From assembly GCA_964387775.1 (NCBI GenBank), contig CAYLZO010000240.1, forward strand, positions 1-7,785: a stretch of DNA of 7,785 bases. Reading direction: 5' to 3'. Each line of letters starts with the position of its first letter. Position 1 is the stretch's first letter. Source of the stretch: CAYLZO01 sp964387775 (GTDB lineage: Bacteria > Chloroflexota > Anaerolineae > JAAYZQ01). The translations under genes were made by a program, and so were the position numbers. The notes below the pieces were generated by a model. That model saw nothing but the letters and a program-made list of their open reading frames with translations. It was not told the origin of the DNA and did no database searches. Positions 1 to 6,600 of this stretch are shown in pieces.

Positions 1-81
1 CGCACGAAGAACAATCCCGTGCTGATCGGTGAGGCGGGCGTGGGTAAGACCGCGGTCGTCGAGGGGCTGGCGGCCCGGATA
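1..81 (+). other. ClpB/ClpC AAA+ Walker A fragment at a chimeric edge
   Basis: Read in frame 1, the first 27 codons give RTKNNPVLIGEAGVGKT followed by AVVEGLAARI. This is the first nucleotide-binding domain of Hsp100 chaperones (ClpB/ClpC), with the Walker A motif GEAGVGKT (GxxGxGKT). After the Ile codon the family resemblance stops, where ClpB/ClpC would continue with a GDVPE-like segment. From about 55-81 onward the opposite strand reads as NuoG instead. The plus frame stays open to 1779 only because it runs in codon register antisense to the GC-rich nuoG, so the longer frame is not a real protein. ClpB or ClpC cannot be told apart from this stretch. The most likely explanation is a sequence-assembly junction at a contig end; a true rearrangement is less likely. 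Confidence 0.8.
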
Positions 82-1746
82 GCGGTCGGGCACGACGCCC
101 ATCTCCAGCGCGCCGAGGGCGTTGGCCTCCTGGGGCACGTAGGCGGCCTCGACGCCGCCCAGCAGCAGGGCCAGGTTGGCGGCAGCATCCGGCCCGGCCC
201 GCCCCGCCCAGCGCGATCCGTAGAGGATGATGGGCCGCCCGGCAGCCGCCAGGATCCGGGCTGCTTGCTGCAACGCTTCAACCGGCGCACCCGTTGCTTG
301 CGCCACCTGCTCCGGGCCGTAATCGGCCAGCCAGGCGCGGAACTCGTCCAGGTTGGCGGCGCGCGCCCTGTCGGGCTGGGTGCGGCCCTGTTTCAGCCCG
401 GCGTCGCCTGTGCTTGCGCCCGAGGCGCAGGCGAGCGCGGCCCGCGCCAGTCCGTTGAGCAGCGCGACCTCGGTCCCCGGCCGGTAGGGCAGCCACGCAC
501 CGTAATCCGCCAGCTCGATGCGCCACGGGTTGGCGGCGACGACCAACGCCCCGTGCCGCAGCACCGCCTTTTTGATCCACAGCTCGACCAGGGGTGCCTC
601 GGTGCTGGGATCGAGGCCCAACAGGACGACGACGTCCTTACGCGCCAACTCGGGCAGCGAGGAGAGGGTCCGGGCCTCCAGCGGGGCGCGGCCTGTATGG
701 TCCACGTTGTTGGTGCCGATCACGGTCCGCAGGAAGCGCTGGAGCAGGTAGTTGGCCTCGTTCGTGATCCGCGCCGAGCCCAGCCCGCCGACCACCTGCG
801 GCCCGTCGGCGGCGACGATGTCACCGAGGCGCCGGGCGACGAGGTCCAGCGCCTCGTCCCAGGTGGCCGGTTGCAGCGCCCCGTCGCGGCGGATGAGCGG
901 TGTGGTGAGCCGGTCGGAGTGGCTGACAAAGGCCTGGCCGTAGCGCCCCCGGTCGCAGAGCCAGGCGTCGTTGACCGCCACGTTCTCGCGGGGCACGATG
1001 CGGCGCAGCTCGTTGTTCCGCTCGCCGATGACCAGGTTGCAGCCCACGGCGCACAGGGCGCAGACGCTGGGCGTGTTGCACAGCTCCCAGGGCCGCGCCT
1101 CGAAGCGAAAGGCGCGGCTGGTCAGCGCGCCGACCGGGCAGAGTTCGATGGTGTTGCCCTGCCACTTGCTGGTCAGCGGCCGGCCGGGGAAGGTGTCGAG
1201 GCGCGTCTCGGCGCCCCGGCCAAAGAGGTCCAGCTCGTGGTCGTCGGCCCACTCGTCCAGGTAGCGGATGCAGCGCCAGCAGAGCACGCAGCGCTCCTGG
1301 TCGAGCACGATAAAGGCGCCCAGGGGCTTGCGCTTGGCCTTGTGCCGCTTCTCCTCGACGTAGCGGCTCTGGCCGGGGCCATCGGCCAGGGCCTGGTCCT
1401 GGAGCGGGCACTCGCCGCCCTTGTCGCACACCGGGCAGTCGAGGGGGTGGTTGGTCAGCAAAAACTCGATGACAGCCTTGCGAGCCTTGACCGCCGCCGG
1501 CGAGGTGTGGACCTTGACCACCATGCCCTCGCGTGCGGGCGTGGTGCACGAGGTTTGCAGTCCACGCGCGCCCTCGATCTCGACCAGGCACATGCGGCAG
1601 GCGCCCACGGGCACCAGCTTTTCGTGGTGGCAAAAGGTCGGGATGTGGATGCCGGCCCCGGTCGCCGCCTCGTAGACGGTGCAGCCGGCGTCACACACGA
1701 TTTCCCGGCCGTCGATGGTCAAGTTGACCGTTTGGTTCGTTGTCAT
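61..1746 (-). CDS. nuoG: NADH-quinone oxidoreductase subunit G, 3' part missing
   Basis: Large iron-sulfur subunit of the peripheral arm of complex I, carrying electrons from NuoF toward NuoB. The start is an ATG with GAGGA 9 nt upstream, and the protein opens MTTNQTVNLTIDGREIVCDA. Ligand sets visible in order are C39/C50/C53/C67 (2Fe-2S, N1b), H100/C104/C107/C113 (His-ligated N5), and C153/C156/C159/C203 (N4). Next come C229/C232/C236 and C264 (CxxCx3Cx27C, the N7 site kept in only some lineages). A molybdopterin-oxidoreductase-like domain follows from about residue 265. NuoG-like sequence (GALEMGVVPDRYPGRQP) runs to about residue 555-562 and then meets unrelated ClpB/C DNA, so roughly the last third of a usual 780-900 residue NuoG is absent. 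It follows the toxin gene by 21 nt and is presumably cotranscribed. Identity is certain; the exact breakpoint is not. Confidence 0.95.
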
Positions 1747-1767
1747 CAACCAGAATCCTCAAACACG

Positions 1768-2049
1768 CTATCGGTATAGGTCCTTGTACTTGCCCCGACG
1801 CCACACAATATCAACGACTGAAATCTTTTCCTCGACATGATCAACCCAATAAACAACGCGATAGGGACCAACCCGATACTTGCATACGCCCGTAAGCCCT
1901 GGTGGTGGGTTAGTCAGCCTCTCGTGTTCAACGATTGCTGCATTGTCGGCCAACCATCGCAGCTTTTTCAGGACACGAATGGTTGCTGGACGATCCAACT
2001 TTTTGAGTTTCGACTGGGCTTGATCTGCTAGGTCAAGATCGTAACTCAT
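1768..2049 (-). CDS. RelE/ParE-superfamily toxin of a type II TA pair
   Basis: A basic protein of 93 residues (95 from the alternative start), opening MSYDLDLADQAQSKLKKLD. The C-terminal half contains YRVGPYRVVYWVD, then ISVVDIVWRRGKYKDLYR. This is the RelE/ParE/StbE fold pattern: an N-terminal helix with KLxKLD, then strands with the YRxGxYRxxY signature and an arginine-rich end. RelE-type members cut mRNA on the ribosome, while ParE-type members poison gyrase. The YRVGPYRVVY form and H/R-rich tail lean toward RelE, but this is inference. The ATG at 2049 matches the family start. A TTG at 2055 has AAGGA 9 nt upstream and is the alternative. The gene overlaps the antitoxin 3' end by 17 nt, the usual coupling for such pairs. 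Base composition is much lower in GC than the nuo genes around it. Confidence 0.85.
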   Translation of the reverse strand: MSYDLDLADQAQSKLKKLDRPATIRVLKKLRWLADNAAIVEHERLTNPPPGLTGVCKYRVGPYRVVYWVDHVEEKISVVDIVWRRGKYKDLYR

Positions 2050-2293
2050 CCTCAAGTCCCAATTCCTTGACCAGGTCTGTCATCGAGACCACCCGACCTG
2101 CCTCCAAATCAGCCTGCCCAGCCCGCAAGCTGGCGATTACTTCCGGATCGCTGAACAGCTTATAGTCCTCGCAGTCATCGAGCCGATCCAAAAGGTACTG
2201 GAACAGCTCGAGGTCCACGATCACCGAGGTCGGTTTGCCCGCTTTGTATATGATGGGTGACTCACGAAGCAGAGAAAGCTTATCTTCGGTCAT
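2033..2293 (-). CDS. Antitoxin of the RelE/ParE-type pair (Phd/YefM- or RelB-like)
   Basis: A small acidic protein of 86 residues, beginning MTEDKLSLLRESPIIYKAGK. It continues PTSVIVDLELFQYLLDRLDD, resembling the DNA-binding half of Phd/YefM-type antitoxins, where a short strand-turn is followed by V(I/V)xLxxYxxLL. An acidic tail (AGQADLEAGRVVSMTDLVKE) would wrap the toxin. The ATG has a strong GGAGG 5 nt upstream, and the gene begins 13 nt after the nuoF stop, so it is likely cotranscribed and perhaps translationally coupled to nuoF. I see no convincing promoter of its own in the end of nuoF. The antitoxin would neutralise the toxin encoded immediately downstream and may autoregulate. The partner gene and overlap make the TA assignment firm; the exact antitoxin family is less certain. 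Confidence 0.83.
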   Translation of the reverse strand: MTEDKLSLLRESPIIYKAGKPTSVIVDLELFQYLLDRLDDCEDYKLFSDPEVIASLRAGQADLEAGRVVSMTDLVKELGLEDELRS

Positions 2294-2306
2294 GACTCCC
2301 TCCAAT

Positions 2307-3572
2307 CTATCCAACCACACACCGCTTCTCGCGGATGTGGAACTCGTACTCGTCGCGAAAGCGCTCGATGCTGCTCTGCACCGGGCCGACGGCGGCGTCG
2401 CCCAGCGGGCAGAAGCTCTTGCCTTGAACGTTGTCACAGATGTCGAGCAGCAGGGGCAGGTCCGCCTCGCGGCCGCCGCCGCCCTCGATGCGCTTCAGGA
2501 TCTTGTACATCCAATCGGTGCCCTCGCGGCAGGGGATGCACTTGCCGCACGACTCGTGCTTGTAGAAGGCTGCCAGCCGCGCGGTGAGGCCCACGATGCA
2601 CGTCTGCGCGTTGACGGCGATCACGGCCCCGGCGCCGAACTGCGAGCCGGCCTCAAAGATCGACTCGTAGTCCAGCGTCGTCTCCAGAGCCACGTCGGCG
2701 GGCAGCATCGGCGTGGACGAGCCGCCGGGGATGATGGCCTTGAGCGGCACGCCGTCCTTCGGCCCGCCGCCGACGTCGTAGACGAGTTCGCGCAGGGGCG
2801 TGGCCATCGGCAGCTCATAGTTGCCCGGCCGCTCGACGTGGCCCGACACGGAAAAGATTTTCAGACCCGGGCTGCGGTCGGTACCCCACTGGCGGTACCA
2901 GTCGGCGCCGTTCTCCACGATAAAGGGCACGTTAAAGAGCGTCTCTACGTTGTTGACGATGGTCGGCTGGTGGTAGAGGCCCTCGGCGGCGGGGAAGGGC
3001 GGCTTGAGCTTGGGCTGGCCGCGCTTGCCCTCCAGCGACGAGAGCAGGGCCGTCTCCTCGCCGCAAATGTAGGCGCCCGCGCCGCGTAGGATGCTCAATT
3101 CCAGACCGTAGCCGCTGCCCAGGACGTCGCTGCCCAGGTAGCCGCGGGCGTAAGCCTGGTCGACGGCCCGGCGCAGGCGCCGGTAGCTCAGGTCGTACTC
3201 GCCCCGGATGTAGATAAAGGCGTGCGCCACCTGGCAGGCGTAGCTGGCCAGGATGATGCCCTCGATCACGCCGTGGGGATCGTGCTCCATGAGCAGCCGG
3301 TCCTTGAAGGTGCCCGGCTCGCCCTCGTCGGCGTTGCAGACCAGGTAGCGCGGATAGCTGCCCTTGGGCAGGAACATCCACTTGCGGCCGGTGGGAAAGC
3401 CGGCGCCGCCCCGCCCCCGCAGCCCCGAGTCGAGCACGATCTGGACGACCTCGGCCGGCTGGCGCTCGCGCAGCGCCTCGGCCAGCGCCCCGTAGCCGCC
3501 CCGCTCGATATAGGTCTCTATTTCGTGGGAATCTGGGACGCCCACGTTGTGCGTGAGGATCTTGGTCTGCAC
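2307..3572 (-). CDS. nuoF: NADH-quinone oxidoreductase subunit F (NADH/FMN-binding)
   Basis: NADH dehydrogenase subunit of complex I. It oxidises NADH through FMN and passes electrons to cluster N3 and on to NuoG. Full length at 421 residues. The FMN/NADH glycine-rich segment is GLRGRGGAGFPTGRKW (about 50-65), followed by YLVCNADEGEPGTFKDR (76-92) and GAGAYICGEETALL (164-177). The soluble ligand-binding beta-grasp region is about 235-330. The C-terminal N3 site is C342, C345 and C348 (ESCGKCIPCREGT) plus C388 (SFCPLGDAA). The start is GTG with AGGAG 5 nt upstream. The gene is separated from the ferritin-like gene upstream by 106 nt, largely an inverted repeat, and is followed at once by the antitoxin instead of nuoG, which is the usual neighbour. 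Confidence 0.98.
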   Translation of the reverse strand: MQTKILTHNVGVPDSHEIETYIERGGYGALAEALRERQPAEVVQIVLDSGLRGRGGAGFPTGRKWMFLPKGSYPRYLVCNADEGEPGTFKDRLLMEHDPHGVIEGIILASYACQVAHAFIYIRGEYDLSYRRLRRAVDQAYARGYLGSDVLGSGYGLELSILRGAGAYICGEETALLSSLEGKRGQPKLKPPFPAAEGLYHQPTIVNNVETLFNVPFIVENGADWYRQWGTDRSPGLKIFSVSGHVERPGNYELPMATPLRELVYDVGGGPKDGVPLKAIIPGGSSTPMLPADVALETTLDYESIFEAGSQFGAGAVIAVNAQTCIVGLTARLAAFYKHESCGKCIPCREGTDWMYKILKRIEGGGGREADLPLLLDICDNVQGKSFCPLGDAAVGPVQSSIERFRDEYEFHIREKRCVVG

Positions 3573-3590
3573 GCCTGCTCCTGGTGTCTG

Positions 3591-3668
3591 CGGGTATCAG
3601 GTATCAGATGCCAGGTATCAGGAAATCAGGTGTCCCGATTCCCTGATACCCGATACCCGATTCCTGTT
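3591..3668. repeat. Intergenic inverted repeat, GGTATCAGG type, copy 1
   Basis: Lies between the ferritin-like gene and nuoF. The left arm CGGGTATCAGGTATCAG (3591-3607) pairs with CTGATACCCGATACCCG (3643-3659) at 16 of 17 positions, the exception being a G-T wobble. The interior (3608-3642) holds further degenerate copies of the same words (GGTATCAGGAAATCAGG and CCCGATTCC). Related words (TCAGGAAATC, CCCGATTCCCTG, TTCCTGATACCCGATTCC) recur at 6514-6591, so this is a dispersed family in this genome. As RNA it would form a long stem just ahead of the nuoF ribosome binding site. Confidence 0.85.
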
Positions 3669-3678
3669 ACCCGATTCC

Positions 3679-4185
3679 CTACTCCCCGTACATCCCCGAC
3701 CAGCCCCAGACGCCCTGGTTGCTGAGGCTGTAGAATTCGTCCTCCAGGATGCGTTGGTGCATGGCTTCCTCCTGGACCAGCTTTTTGAACATGTCCTGGC
3801 CCTTCGGGTCGTCGGTCTGTTCGGCCAGGGCCTCGTAGCGTGCGCCGGCGATCTTTTCGTTCTCGATGGCCCTGGTCAGAATGGCCGCCTCGTCCTCCAG
3901 GTCGTCGAGCGCGACGCCGACGGCCTCGCCGGCGCCGGTCAGCGGCCCGAACTGGCCCAGGGTCTGGGCCTCGTACTCGATGAAGGGGCCGCCCTCGCTC
4001 AGCGAGCGGGCCAGCTCGGCCAGTTTCTGGTAGTGGTGCTGCTCGAAAGCCGCCAGGCGGCTGAGCAGGTCCTTGCCCTGCGGGTCCTGCACCTCGACGG
4101 CGGCCTGGGCGTAAAAGGCCTGGGCCTTTAGCTCGGCGTCCATGGCGATGTCCAGGGCTTCTTCCAGTCCTAGTTCTTGACTCAC
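3679..4185 (-). CDS. Ferritin-like / rubrerythrin-type diiron protein
   Basis: A 168-residue four-helix protein of the ferritin-like (rubrerythrin, COG1633-type) group. Helix 1 (about 7-33) carries E17. Helix 2 has FEQHHYQKL with an ExxH pair (E48, H51). Helix 3 (about 91-121) has several acidic residues including E108 and E110. Helix 4 has EEAMHQRIL with a second ExxH (E140, H143). This is the ligand pattern for a diiron centre. No C-terminal rubredoxin CxxC domain is present, so it is not a classic two-domain rubrerythrin. The tail EFYSLSNQGVWGW is typical of the group. The chosen GTG has an excellent GGAGGAGGAG 5 nt upstream; an upstream in-frame GTG at 4224 lies in repeat DNA and is disfavoured. 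Its place between nuoE and nuoF suggests a redox or iron role linked to complex I, for example peroxide reduction or iron handling, but that is inference. Confidence 0.88.
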   Translation of the reverse strand: MSQELGLEEALDIAMDAELKAQAFYAQAAVEVQDPQGKDLLSRLAAFEQHHYQKLAELARSLSEGGPFIEYEAQTLGQFGPLTGAGEAVGVALDDLEDEAAILTRAIENEKIAGARYEALAEQTDDPKGQDMFKKLVQEEAMHQRILEDEFYSLSNQGVWGWSGMYGE

Positions 4186-4208
4186 ACGCTCTCCTCCTCC
4201 GGTTCTTT

Positions 4209-4262
4209 GGACACGGATGAACACAGATTTCCACGGATTTTTTATCTGTGCAATCTGTGTCC
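4209..4262. repeat. GGACAC...GTGTCC imperfect palindrome
   Basis: Fills most of the 88-nt gap between nuoE and the ferritin-like gene. The left arm GGACACGGATGAACACAGAT (4209-4228) is nearly the reverse complement of the right arm ATCTGTGCAATCTGTGTCC (4244-4262), differing by an A/G change and a small indel near the middle. The spacer is a T-rich run around TCCACGGATTTTTT. It looks like a dispersed intergenic palindrome. It shares the GGACAC word with the palindrome upstream of nuoA but is otherwise different. Confidence 0.75.
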
Positions 4263-4273
4263 TTTGTTCTTCC

Positions 4274-4741
4274 TCATTCCAGACCGGCCAGGATCTCGTC
4301 GATCTTGGCCTCGGTCAGGTTTTCGTAGTAGGCGTCGTCGACCTGCATCATGGGCGCGGTGCCGCACGAGCCCAGGCACTCGGCGGTCAGCAGGGTGACG
4401 CGGCCGTCGGGCGTCGTCTGGCCGGCGGCGATGCCCAGCTTGCGGCCCAGGTACTCGACCAGGTGCTCCGCGCCGAGCAGCGAGCAGGCGACGTTGGTGC
4501 ACACCCAGATGACGTGGCGGCCCACCGGCTCCTCGTGGAGCATGGTGTAGAAACTGGCCACCGCCGCGACGTGGGTGGCCGGCAGGTCCAGGACCGCCGC
4601 TACCTCGTCAAAGGCGGCTTCCGGCAGCCAACCGCCATAGTCGCGCTGGGCCAGCGCCAGCGCCGGCAGCACCGCCGATTGTGGGTCGGGGTACTCGTCA
4701 CGGATTTTGTGGATTTCGACTTTGGACTGTTCCGACAGCAC
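4274..4741 (-). CDS. nuoE: NADH-quinone oxidoreductase subunit E (2Fe-2S)
   Basis: The 24-kDa-type thioredoxin-fold subunit of complex I that binds cluster N1a beside the FMN of NuoF. It is 155 residues from a GTG start with GAGGGG 5 nt upstream; an in-frame TTG at 4771 sits in repeat-like DNA and lacks support. Cluster ligands are C81 and C86 (CTNVACSLLGA) and C122 and C126 (ECLGSCGTAPMMQV), the Cx4C...Cx3C set of the family. The N-terminal helical part (IHKIRDEYPDPQSAVLPALA, YGGWLPEAAFDEVAAVLDLP) is also typical. It lies 47 nt after nuoCD and is separated from nuoF by the ferritin-like gene, an interruption of the common nuoE-nuoF pair. Confidence 0.97.
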   Translation of the reverse strand: MLSEQSKVEIHKIRDEYPDPQSAVLPALALAQRDYGGWLPEAAFDEVAAVLDLPATHVAAVASFYTMLHEEPVGRHVIWVCTNVACSLLGAEHLVEYLGRKLGIAAGQTTPDGRVTLLTAECLGSCGTAPMMQVDDAYYENLTEAKIDEILAGLE

Positions 4742-4762
4742 TATTTCCCCTCGAATGTGCCT

Positions 4763-4788
4763 ACTCCCCAATTTCCCAATCTACCAAC
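4763..4788. repeat. Short CCCAATTTCCCAATCTACC-type repeat tract
   Basis: The 47-nt gap between nuoCD and nuoE is built of near-tandem words (CCCAATTTCCCAATCTACCA, then ACCTACC), low in complexity and unlike the coding DNA. It seems a third kind of intergenic repeat in this operon. The tract abuts the nuoCD stop codon but does not alter the protein, which ends in the ordinary family ending GEVDR. Confidence 0.5.
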
Positions 4789-6600
4789 CTACCGATCCAC
4801 CTCCCCCATCGTAATATCAATACTGCCAATCATACTCACCATATCCGAGAGCATACTGCCCGGCGCCATGACCCGCACCGCCGAGATGTTGGAAAACGAC
4901 GGCCCCCGGATCTTGCAGCGGTAGGGACACGGCCCGCCGTCGGAGACCAGATAGTAGCCCAACTCGCCCTTGGGATTCTCGACGCTGGCGTATACCTCGC
5001 CGGGCGGCGGCGAAAAGCCTTCCGTCACCAGCTTAAAGTGGTGGATGACGGCCTCCATGCTCGTCTCCAGCTCCTCGCGGGGCGGCAGCGAGATCTTGCG
5101 GTTGGGGTCCTTCACCGGGCCGGGGCCGATCAACGCCAGCTTGTCCAGCCCCTGGCGGATGAGGCGCAGACTCTGGCGCATCTCGGCCACGCGTACTTTG
5201 TAGCGGGCGTAGGCGTCGCCTTCGGGCCAGGTCGGCACCTCAAAGTCATAAGTCTCGTAGCCGCAGTAGGGCGTCGCCTTGCGCACGTCGTAGGCCACGC
5301 CGCAGCCGCGCAGCATCGGCCCCGTGCAGCCCAGCGCCACCGCGTCCTCCGCGCTGATGACGGCGATGCCCTCCAGCCGCGAGCGGTAGATGGGGTTGCG
5401 GGTCAGCATCGTCTCGTACTCGTCCAGCCGCCTGTCGAACCAGTCCACGAACTCGCGCACCTTGCCGGGGAAAGCGGGCGGCACGTCCCGGCGCAGGCCG
5501 CCGGTGGTGAAATAGCTGGTCGTGATCCGCGCCCCGCAGACCATCTCGAAAATATCGAGGATCATCTCCCGCTCGCGAAAGGCGTATTGCAGCAGGGCGT
5601 GGATGGTGCCCGCCAGGTCGAGGGTCTGGGTGCCGATCCAGATCAGGTGGGCGGCGATGCGCTGAAGTTCGAGCAAAATCACGCGCACCACGTCGGCACG
5701 GGGCGGAACCTGGGCCTCGACCAGCTTTTCCACGGCCAGGATGTAGCCCAGGTCGTTGGACATGCCGGCCACGTAATCCATGCGGCTGGGATAGGTGGCG
5801 AACTGCTGGTAGGTGCGGTGCTCGGCCATCTTTTCAAAGCCGGAGTGCAGGTAGCCGACGTCGGGCGCGGCGTTGACGATCCGCTCGCCGTCCAGCTCGA
5901 CGACGACGCGCAGCACGCCGTGAGTGGCCGGGTGCTGCGGCCCCATGTTCAAAATCATGGTGTCGCTCCGCCCGCTGAACCAGGGCGGCACGTATGACTC
6001 GGGGCTGGGCGCCTCCAATATCTGCTCGCCCAGGTGGGCCAGGGCCGGCTTGCCGGGGTTGACCGTGAACTGCACCGGCTCCATGCCCAGGTCATAATCC
6101 TTGCGCAGCGGGTGGCCGGCCCAATCGTCGGGCAGCATGATGCGCCGCAGCTCGGGGTGGCCCTTGAAGCGGATGCCAAAGAGGTCGTAGGTCTCGCGCT
6201 CGTGCCAGTCGGCGGCGCGCCACACCGAGGTCACGCTGTCCACCGCCGGCGGCTCGCCCGAGAGGGGCGCCTTGAGCCGCAGCCGCCGGTTGTGCTTCAG
6301 CGAGTAGAGCTGATACACGCCGACAAATCGCGGCGAAAGGCCCCCCGCAGACGGCGCGGGACTGCGCAGGTCCAGCCGGTCCACCGCGCTGACAAAGAGG
6401 CAGAGATCGTAAGCGCAGTCGGGGTCGTCGCGCAGGAAGCGGCACACGGGCAGCAGGTCCGCCGCCCGCACCGTGACCGCCGTCTCCCCCCGAAACCCGC
6501 CCACGTGCAGCACGGAATCAGGAAATCGGGCAATCAGGGAATCGGGTACCAGGTTCCCTGATTCCCTGATTTCCTGATACCCGATTCCCTGCCTACGCAT
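4789..6600 (-). CDS. nuoCD: Fused NADH-quinone oxidoreductase subunit C/D
   Basis: A single chain of 603 residues joining NuoC (30-kDa) and NuoD (49-kDa) of the quinone-reducing module. The NuoC part has ERETYDLFGIRFKGHPELRR and LPDDWAGHPLRKDY (about 134-169). After a linker near 195-212 (EAPSPESYVPPWFSGR), NuoD begins with MILNMGPQHPATHGVLR. This holds the quinone-site histidine region, followed by RTYQQFATYPSRMDYVAGM with the tyrosine that faces quinone in characterised complexes. NuoD continues to its normal end, GSIDITMGEVDR. No stop or start separates the two halves. I chose the ATG at 6600, which overlaps the nuoB stop by 8 nt (ATGCGTAG) with GGGGGAG about 13 nt upstream. With this start roughly residues 5-29 are encoded by a dispersed repeat. 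A GTG at 6513 just after the repeat is the alternative but has no visible ribosome binding site. Confidence 0.95.
   Translation of the reverse strand: MRRQGIGYQEIRESGNLVPDSLIARFPDSVLHVGGFRGETAVTVRAADLLPVCRFLRDDPDCAYDLCLFVSAVDRLDLRSPAPSAGGLSPRFVGVYQLYSLKHNRRLRLKAPLSGEPPAVDSVTSVWRAADWHERETYDLFGIRFKGHPELRRIMLPDDWAGHPLRKDYDLGMEPVQFTVNPGKPALAHLGEQILEAPSPESYVPPWFSGRSDTMILNMGPQHPATHGVLRVVVELDGERIVNAAPDVGYLHSGFEKMAEHRTYQQFATYPSRMDYVAGMSNDLGYILAVEKLVEAQVPPRADVVRVILLELQRIAAHLIWIGTQTLDLAGTIHALLQYAFREREMILDIFEMVCGARITTSYFTTGGLRRDVPPAFPGKVREFVDWFDRRLDEYETMLTRNPIYRSRLEGIAVISAEDAVALGCTGPMLRGCGVAYDVRKATPYCGYETYDFEVPTWPEGDAYARYKVRVAEMRQSLRLIRQGLDKLALIGPGPVKDPNRKISLPPREELETSMEAVIHHFKLVTEGFSPPPGEVYASVENPKGELGYYLVSDGGPCPYRCKIRGPSFSNISAVRVMAPGSMLSDMVSMIGSIDITMGEVDR
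6514..6591. repeat. GGTATCAGG/CCCGATTCC-type inverted repeat, copy 2, within nuoCD 5' end
   Basis: An imperfect long palindrome. The left half (GGAATCAGGAAATCGGG, CAATCAGGGAATCGGGTACC) is followed by the right half (TTCCCTGATTCCCTGATTTC, CTGATACCCGATTCC), with roughly 35-nt arms around a CAGG-like centre. It shares the words ATCAGGAAATC, CCCGATTCCCTG and CTGATACCCGATTCC with the copy between the ferritin-like gene and nuoF. It lies directly after the nuoB stop. On the minus strand it is open in the nuoCD frame, reading GYQEIRESGNLVPDSLIARF. Confidence 0.8.

Noticed and set aside
821..1633. Minus-strand open frame of 270 codons
   Set aside because: Out of frame with nuoG and composed of Arg/Pro/Gly-rich sequence without any family motif; a shadow of nuoG.
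19..1779. Long plus-strand open frame of 586 codons starting inside the Walker A motif
   Set aside because: After about 27 ClpB/C-like codons it is the exact antisense register of nuoG, whose minus-strand reading has all expected cluster ligands. The long frame reflects high GC.
2235..3089. Plus-strand open frame of 284 codons
   Set aside because: Antisense to nuoF and the antitoxin start, with low-complexity Ala/Val/Gly composition and no ribosome binding site or domain.
3591..3668. Possible CRISPR-like array from recurring TATCAGG words
   Set aside because: The words are degenerate, in both orientations and without regular spacers; it is a palindromic interspersed repeat.
4186..4224. Upstream GTG start (4224) for the ferritin-like gene
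   Set aside because: It would add 13 residues encoded by repeat DNA and by the ribosome binding site itself; the GTG at 4185 has an ideal GGAGGAGGAG.
4681..5997. Plus-strand open frame of 438 codons
   Set aside because: Antisense to nuoCD, with its N-terminus made from intergenic repeat; no recognisable domain.
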